Source of the DNA: Methanobacteriota archaeon
GTDB taxonomy: Archaea; Halobacteriota; Methanomicrobia; Methanomicrobiales; Methanospirillaceae
DNA length: 46,816 nt
Assembly (NCBI GenBank): GCA_029547605.1
Contig: JAKPPB010000077.1
Location: forward strand, 1-46,816
Direction of reading: 5' to 3'
Below are positions 42,585-46,816 of this stretch, piece after piece; position 1 is the first letter of the stretch; every line of letters begins with the position of its first letter. Made by a program: the position numbers and the translations under genes. The notes beneath the pieces were generated by a model. It was not told the origin of the DNA and searched no databases. It saw nothing but the letters and a program-made list of their open reading frames with translations.

Positions 42585-44402
42585 TCATCTGCCACCCACT
42601 CCTCCTCCGCCAAACCCGCCGCCGCCCCCAAAAGACCCGCCTCCCCCGAACCCGCCTCCACTCCCTCCGCGGGAGGGAGGGGTAAACGCAAGAACCGGCA
42701 CAAACGCGGTCCTGATTCCCATTGCCATGGGCACACCTGCTTCTGGCAGGCTGACATGGAGGGCCTCCATTGCCCGCTCGACCTTCTCTCCCACGCCAAG
42801 CGCAGTTCCGTAGACCAGCCACTCTCCCCACATCGAGATATCAGCCGGCGTGTACTGCCTGATGAGGGCAAGGTCTGAGAGAAACCGTGCAAACGCGTCC
42901 CACTCCAGTTTCTCCCTGTAGCGGTCATCCTTCCAGTGCCCAAAGAGGGTCGAGGGAAATGCCAGAGCGACTCCTGACTGGACGATCATCCCTGCCCAGA
43001 GTACAATCGCGGGGACGAGCAATGCCGAAAGGACTGGGAAAAGGATGACTGCCATGACTGATACTGCGCAGAACGAGATGCCGACGAAGAGGAGTGGAAA
43101 GAGGTGATCCCGCCCGTCCACGACATAGCGGGATATGAGGCGTGGATCCGATCTCCTCGTCACACCGGAGAGCTGCTGCTGGTAATTGAGCATCTTTTGC
43201 TCCATTGTCCTGTCCCTCCTGGCATCGACTGCCATCTGCTGAAGGGTCTCCGAGTCGACAGTCCCGTTCTCCTGGACATTCTGCAGGAAGTCAAGAACCC
43301 GCTGCTCATACGGTTCATCGGACTGGCTCCTGTTCACGGTGATGGTGATCCCTTTTCCTTCAGGCTTCTCCTGGATGGTGATCACTTTTCTACGGTGCAG
43401 GTCAAGCAGGGTCGCGTAATATCCGTCCTGGTCGAACTCGATTGCGTCTCCCTTGAAGAGGAGGTTTACAGCCCATGGCTTCATCGAGGGGTTGGGACAG
43501 AAACTGAGAAACTCGGGAACGGTGTACTCCTTCTCGCGCCCGAATTTTCTATAAAGGAAAACCAGGAGCAGCGGGGTGAGGACCACCGACAGAAGCCCCC
43601 CGATATAGAGTGCCCATGCACCCAAAAGGGGAATCCGGTGGTAAAACGGGTTTGCGGCCAGCGTTTTTTCTCTCACGTCCTCAACCGGGACGAAAACCCC
43701 AGGTATCCCCTGTGCTTCGGCCGTCAAAAAGAGCATCTCAACTCCGAGGACTTCGTCCCCCGCCGCCTTCCCCCTGATGATTACCCAGCCGCCCTCGCGT
43801 ACCACTGAAAGGCCGGGCGGATGGGGGAATACCTCGCGTGCGTATCGTTCAGGAATGCGAATCTCGAGGTCCCTGAATGGGATGTGTCTGTCAACCAGCC
43901 TGAGGTTCAGGTGAGCGTCAATTTGGTCATACTCGATGGGCGGGAAGAGCCGGTAGGTGTACGATACGGTGTATTTGCCGGCGGGGAAATATCCCGGGTT
44001 GTACATTCCCACCTCGTTTCTTTCGGCGCGGTCCCGCACAAACCGGATATATTCTGGATTATCAGCGTTATAGAGCGTGACCTCTCCCGACCAGTCTTTC
44101 AAGTACCCAACTGTATCTGTTGGCTTTTCCATATCGATGATCTGGATATGGGGGGAATCGAGCGGTTGCGACGAGAGGGGGTCCTGCCAGTACCGGTAGA
44201 GCATCCTGTATTTTCCGCTGCTCTTCACCTCATACGTGTAGGTCTCCCGGTACGATCCATCCTCCCCGAGCGTGGCCTGGTACCGGTCCACGACAAGGTC
44301 GCCGTCGATGAGGACAGGGATTGCCAGTGACAGGATGACCGCCACCGCACCCAGGATGATTGCCAGCACGACAAGGATCAGGAGTGATCTCGTCTCGCTC
44401 AT
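42585..44402 (-). CDS. DUF2207-family membrane protein with Gly-rich tail
   Basis: 605 residues. One N-terminal transmembrane helix (residues 8-32), a long extracytoplasmic beta region (about 33-255), a second helix near 258-284, a cytoplasmic segment with winged-helix-like DQDGYYATLLDLHRRKVI, a hydrophobic hairpin near 432-475, and a tail of GGGF/GGGS repeats from about residue 578 to the end. This is the full DUF2207 architecture. The family typically neighbours LemA genes, as here (11 bases between), and is presumed to function with LemA at the membrane; mechanism unknown. Confidence 0.9.
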   Translation of the reverse strand: MSETRSLLILVVLAIILGAVAVILSLAIPVLIDGDLVVDRYQATLGEDGSYRETYTYEVKSSGKYRMLYRYWQDPLSSQPLDSPHIQIIDMEKPTDTVGYLKDWSGEVTLYNADNPEYIRFVRDRAERNEVGMYNPGYFPAGKYTVSYTYRLFPPIEYDQIDAHLNLRLVDRHIPFRDLEIRIPERYAREVFPHPPGLSVVREGGWVIIRGKAAGDEVLGVEMLFLTAEAQGIPGVFVPVEDVREKTLAANPFYHRIPLLGAWALYIGGLLSVVLTPLLLVFLYRKFGREKEYTVPEFLSFCPNPSMKPWAVNLLFKGDAIEFDQDGYYATLLDLHRRKVITIQEKPEGKGITITVNRSQSDEPYEQRVLDFLQNVQENGTVDSETLQQMAVDARRDRTMEQKMLNYQQQLSGVTRRSDPRLISRYVVDGRDHLFPLLFVGISFCAVSVMAVILFPVLSALLVPAIVLWAGMIVQSGVALAFPSTLFGHWKDDRYREKLEWDAFARFLSDLALIRQYTPADISMWGEWLVYGTALGVGEKVERAMEALHVSLPEAGVPMAMGIRTAFVPVLAFTPPSRGGSGGGFGGGGSFGGGGGFGGGGVGGR

Positions 44403-44413
44403 GCGCCCCTCTC

Positions 44414-44986
44414 TCAGAACGCGATCTTCGGCGGTGTCTGGATGGCCTCTTCAAACTCCAGGTACTCAAGTTTCGGCAACCCGAGGATCCTCGCCACGAA
44501 GTTCGAGGGGATAACGTCGCGGAGGGTATTGAACTGCTGGGAGATGTTATTGTAGGTATACCGCTGACGGGCGATCTCGTCCTCGACTCCGCGGACCGCA
44601 TCCATCAGGTTCATCACCGTGGCGTTCGTCTTCAGGTCCGGGTAGTTCTCTGCCACCGCAAAAAGCCTCCCGAGCAGGGAGCGGGACTCCCGCTCGATCT
44701 GGTTGAGGTCCCCGGGGCCTGCGCTGCCGACGCTCGCCCGCATGGCCGTGACCTTCTCGAATGTCTCACGTTCGAATGAGGCGTAGCTCTTGACCGCGCC
44801 CAGGAGCTGGTCGATCATGTCCAGGCGTTTCTTCATTGCCACTCGTATCTGGCCAAGCGTCGCTTCAGACGAGTTCTTCAGGCTGAAGAACCGGTTGTAT
44901 ACCCCGACAAAATAGAGCACCAGTCCCACGATGACGAGGACGATGATGCCCCCCACAATCCAGGGTATGAGATCTCCAAGTGCCAT
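44414..44986 (-). CDS. lemA: LemA-family protein
   Basis: 190 residues with an N-terminal membrane helix (IPWIVGGIIVLVIVGLVLYF) followed by the four-helix LemA core: YNRFFSLKNSSEATLGQIRVAMKKRLDMI, the AENYPDLKTNATVMNLMDAV segment, and YNNISQQFNTLRDVIPSNFVARILG. Start ATG 44986 has GGTGA five bases upstream; the open frame to 45007 adds seven unlikely residues. It is paired with the DUF2207 gene and probably co-transcribed with the PPC and YgiQ genes. Confidence 0.93.
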   Translation of the reverse strand: MALGDLIPWIVGGIIVLVIVGLVLYFVGVYNRFFSLKNSSEATLGQIRVAMKKRLDMIDQLLGAVKSYASFERETFEKVTAMRASVGSAGPGDLNQIERESRSLLGRLFAVAENYPDLKTNATVMNLMDAVRGVEDEIARQRYTYNNISQQFNTLRDVIPSNFVARILGLPKLEYLEFEEAIQTPPKIAF

Positions 44987-45091
44987 AGCTTCACCTATCT
45001 CTTCCATGCATATTTAACTCCGCTGACCCGGTGAACCAAAAAGACGCTCTCCCGATCAAGTTTTGCACGATGCCAGAGGGCGTCGTCGCGA

Positions 45092-46054
45092 TCATGCGGG
45101 AACGATCCTTCCCACCACTCTGAGCCTGCCGCCCTCAAGATAATGGATGAGGATGGATGCTCCCGGGGGATACACAAGTTCTTTCTCGGATCGGAGCGTG
45201 ATCTCGGGCCTTCTCCAGTCCCCGGCGTTGTTGACGAACGCAATTCTCGCGGGAACAAACTGCATCCAGTGCCCCAGGTACACGACCATCTGCTCTTTTA
45301 AGGGGGCCGGCCAGTAGCGGACCAGCTCGGCTCTCCCATTCAGGATGTGTGAGGACACGAGTGCGGGGTTGGTCGAAAGGACATATCCCCGGTCAAGATC
45401 GTCTGCCTCCACCCCCTTCAGCGCAAGACCCACCCGGTCTCCTGCTCTTGCCTCTGTCACGTCATCATCGTGCTTCTGGATTGACCTGAGATGGGCGACT
45501 TTCCCGGTAGGAAGCACTTTCAGCTGGTCATGGGCCCGTATCGTCCCCTCCGCGACACCGCCGAGGACCACGATCCCGACTCCCTTCACCGGGAAATGGT
45601 GATCGACGGGTACAGACCCTCCATTCGAGGCCTCCGGAAAAGGCTTCACCTTTCCGGCCTCCTCGAGGAAGAGTTCCCTCAGGTGCCCATGATCGTCAGC
45701 ATGGAGTGAGTAGTGCTCAACCACCGTTCCTTTCACGAGGGGTGCAACCTGCTCTGCGGATAAGTAATTCCGCAGCACCAGGACACCTTTTTTAATTCCT
45801 GCCATGTCGAGCATCAGGACGCATTCCCCGAACACCGCGTTGATCTCGTCCACGATGAGGAGGGCCATTCCCGCCATAGAGAGGGAGAAGAAGAGCGAGG
45901 AGAGCTTCTCGGGATAGCGGCTCGGCTCGATGTAGGTGACCGTTACGTCGTCCCTCTTCTGGTTATAAAAGGTGATGTCCGAGACCGTTCCTTTTTTTCC
46001 CAGGTGGCCTGCATAGCCTTCCGGGCCGATGACCGCGACGGTGAGGTTGGGCAT
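45092..46054 (-). CDS. SelB-like elongation factor homologue with degenerate G domain
   Basis: 320 residues arranged like a translational GTPase of the EF-Tu/SelB group: an N-terminal region (1-135), an EF-Tu domain 2 (VPVDHHFPVKGVGIVVLGGVAEG ... DQLKVLP ... AGDRVGLALKGVEADDLDRGYVLS) and a C-terminal domain 3-like barrel. The G domain has lost its motifs: the P-loop position reads GPEGYAGHLGKKGT instead of GHVDHGKT, no DxxG is seen and NKxD is replaced near VLVLRNYLSAEQ. This agrees with the archaeal SelB-like (aSelBL) family rather than with functional SelB. A TATA-like CATATAATTG (46075-46084) is centred 25 bases before the ATG, so the mRNA is probably leaderless. Confidence 0.85.
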   Translation of the reverse strand: MPNLTVAVIGPEGYAGHLGKKGTVSDITFYNQKRDDVTVTYIEPSRYPEKLSSLFFSLSMAGMALLIVDEINAVFGECVLMLDMAGIKKGVLVLRNYLSAEQVAPLVKGTVVEHYSLHADDHGHLRELFLEEAGKVKPFPEASNGGSVPVDHHFPVKGVGIVVLGGVAEGTIRAHDQLKVLPTGKVAHLRSIQKHDDDVTEARAGDRVGLALKGVEADDLDRGYVLSTNPALVSSHILNGRAELVRYWPAPLKEQMVVYLGHWMQFVPARIAFVNNAGDWRRPEITLRSEKELVYPPGASILIHYLEGGRLRVVGRIVPA

Positions 46055-46074
46055 GTTTAGAAGATTGGGTCGGA

Positions 46075-46084
46075 CAATTATATG
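46075..46084 (-). promoter_or_regulatory. TATA-like box for the SelB-like gene
   Basis: CATATAATTG on the minus strand, 25 bases (centre) before the start codon at 46054, which fits transcription beginning at or next to the ATG; no Shine-Dalgarno sequence precedes the gene. Confidence 0.5.
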
Positions 46085-46261
46085 AGAGTTACAGGGATGA
46101 CGGTAGATTGATTCTTTCTACCTATGTTGATGATTCTCTCCGCCTTTCCAGAAATAACTGCTATCTGGAACAGTCTCGCTGTTATAATGCCGAGACTAAT
46201 TCTTTCCCAATTCTCATTTTTACCTGACTTCGTCATAAGATGGCTGATAAGGTAACGTTTA

Positions 46262-46678
46262 TTGAAATTTGTGACCAAAAACGTGACCTTCTCACTAGGG
46301 GAAATAGCACTGGTTCGTAAAATCGATGCCCATACCAATTTTTTTGAATCGATTTTAGAGGGTATAGATGGCAGAAGTCAGACTTTCATACCGTCTGTAA
46401 AACACCTCATTAGCAACAAACTCGGTCAATCAGTGTCAGTGAACAAGTTGCTGGACTTTGCCCCTGTTGAGTTACTTGAGACATTAGGGTTCGAAATTAA
46501 AGTTTCGGAACGAACCTTATATCGAACGCTGGAAAGACTGGGAGAGCGCCATCCGATCATTCTCGAAAGGTTCCAGCAGTGGGAAAAAGACCGGGATCTG
46601 GTGGATTCTGTACAGGTCATGGACTTCAGTTCGAGTTATTTTGAGGGGACGAAATGCCCTCTAGGTGAACTTAGATAG
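46262..46678 (+). pseudogene. N-terminal fragment of an IS1634/IS4-like transposase
   Basis: 138 residues in an AT-rich setting. The pattern VTKNVTFSLGEIALVRKIDAHTNFFESIL, then helical segments ending in a helix-turn-helix-like VSERTLYRTLERLGERHPIILERF, followed by VMDFSSSYFEGTKCPLGEL, matches the beginning of IS1634-type DDE transposases, where the Asp of MDFSSS is the first catalytic residue. An intact enzyme would be about 450-550 residues and continue through the remaining catalytic Asp and Glu; here the frame ends in TAG right after GELR and the following bases do not resume the family pattern in any frame. The start is uncertain (TTG 46262 or GTG 46271). Confidence 0.6.
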
Positions 46679-46816
46679 CCCCCTTACCAATTCACCATTC
46701 AGCGAGTCTCTGTAAATCGATCTTTTTGTCAAAGCCCAAAGAAATCACGAGCCCGAGTAAAAGTACATTCAAACAAACCGTCTTTTTCACAGATTTCGTT
46801 GTATACTTGTGGATTT
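46679..46816. other. AT-rich right edge, possible gene end on minus strand
   Basis: After the transposase fragment, two minus-strand frames stay open to the window edge: one stops at 46692-46694 (ending LGFDKKIDLQRLAEW) and another stops at 46729-46731 (ending FECTFTRARDFFGL). Either could be the C-terminus of a gene lying beyond the window, but they overlap and I cannot choose between them. Base composition is like the transposase fragment and unlike the rest of the window. Confidence 0.25.

Noticed and set aside
44995-45258. 87-codon minus-strand frame between the LemA and SelB-like genes
   Set aside because: Most of it overlaps the SelB-like gene in another frame and the composition is not protein-like; only about 100 bases are free.
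1-46816. tRNA or rRNA genes
   Set aside because: Intergenic regions were read for T-loop-like GGTTCRAATCC patterns and acceptor pairing on both strands; none was found. A covariance-model search would be decisive.

Overview
The window is archaeal and comes from a methanogen, most likely order Methanomicrobiales (an inference from gene content and the high-GC, densely packed layout, not a database match). The direct evidence is a methyl-coenzyme M reductase activation operon (component A2 plus methanogenesis marker proteins 3, 6, 5, 15, 17 and 7), coenzyme F420 biosynthesis (CofD), the large subunit of archaeal DNA polymerase D, RadB, an archaeal CDC48/VAT ATPase, archaeal-type AspRS, and the two signature enzymes of the archaeal mevalonate pathway. 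The gene body is GC-rich; both extreme ends are AT-rich and the right end carries a broken insertion-sequence transposase.

Layout. 1-313: AT-rich edge, no gene. 314-4180 (-): DNA polymerase D large subunit with a 165-residue mini-intein placed just before the catalytic Asp motif. 4288-7668 (-): HEAT-repeat protein, MscS channel, DUF432-like protein, membrane-anchored HEAT protein. 7745-10173 (-): aconitase X large subunit and UbiD-like decarboxylase (isoprenoid synthesis). 10293-12017 (-): small membrane protein and HD phosphohydrolase. 12069-14313 (+): CofD and a third HEAT-repeat protein. 14336-14860 (-): lipoprotein. 15008-15658 (+): a single-chain fusion of a MntA-type nucleotidyltransferase and a HepT-type HEPN protein. 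15659-16154: gene-poor stretch with inverted repeats and a TATA-like box. 16155-19454 (+): unknown protein, AspRS, core methionine synthase. 19482-19808: tandem array of 75-76 bp units, each a small hairpin followed by a T-tract, between convergent genes. 19811-24476 (-): KaiC-like protein with a degraded P-loop, acyl-CoA synthetase, CDC48 with a large insertion in its second AAA module. 24516-27697 (+): LarC, RadB, thioredoxin-like lipoprotein, CcdA. 27706-29586 (-): DapF and ribose-1,5-bisphosphate isomerase. 29650-37344 (+): HAD protein followed by the MCR activation operon. 37378-39667 (-): two exported proteins. 39830-40279 (+): AhpD/CMD-like protein. 40276-46054 (-): YgiQ radical SAM protein, PPC/DUF296 protein, DUF2207 membrane protein, LemA protein, SelB-like factor with a degenerate G domain. 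46055-46816: AT-rich, with a transposase fragment.

How the genes work together. The clearest functional unit is the MCR activation operon, where six of seven genes overlap or abut; McrC itself is not in the window. AcnX large subunit and the UbiD-like enzyme overlap by ATGA and catalyse consecutive steps from mevalonate 5-phosphate to isopentenyl phosphate; the small AcnX subunit must be elsewhere. LarC and RadB overlap, and the TlpA-like lipoprotein and CcdA form a redox pair. LemA and DUF2207 are a recurring pair.

Most notable: the fused MntA-HepT protein, the tandem hairpin/T-tract array, the CDC48 D2 insertion, the Gln-terminated mini-intein, and the SelB-like protein without recognisable GTPase motifs. 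No tRNA, rRNA or CRISPR array was seen. Start codons were re-chosen in several genes from upstream Shine-Dalgarno-like sequences, overlaps and family N-termini.
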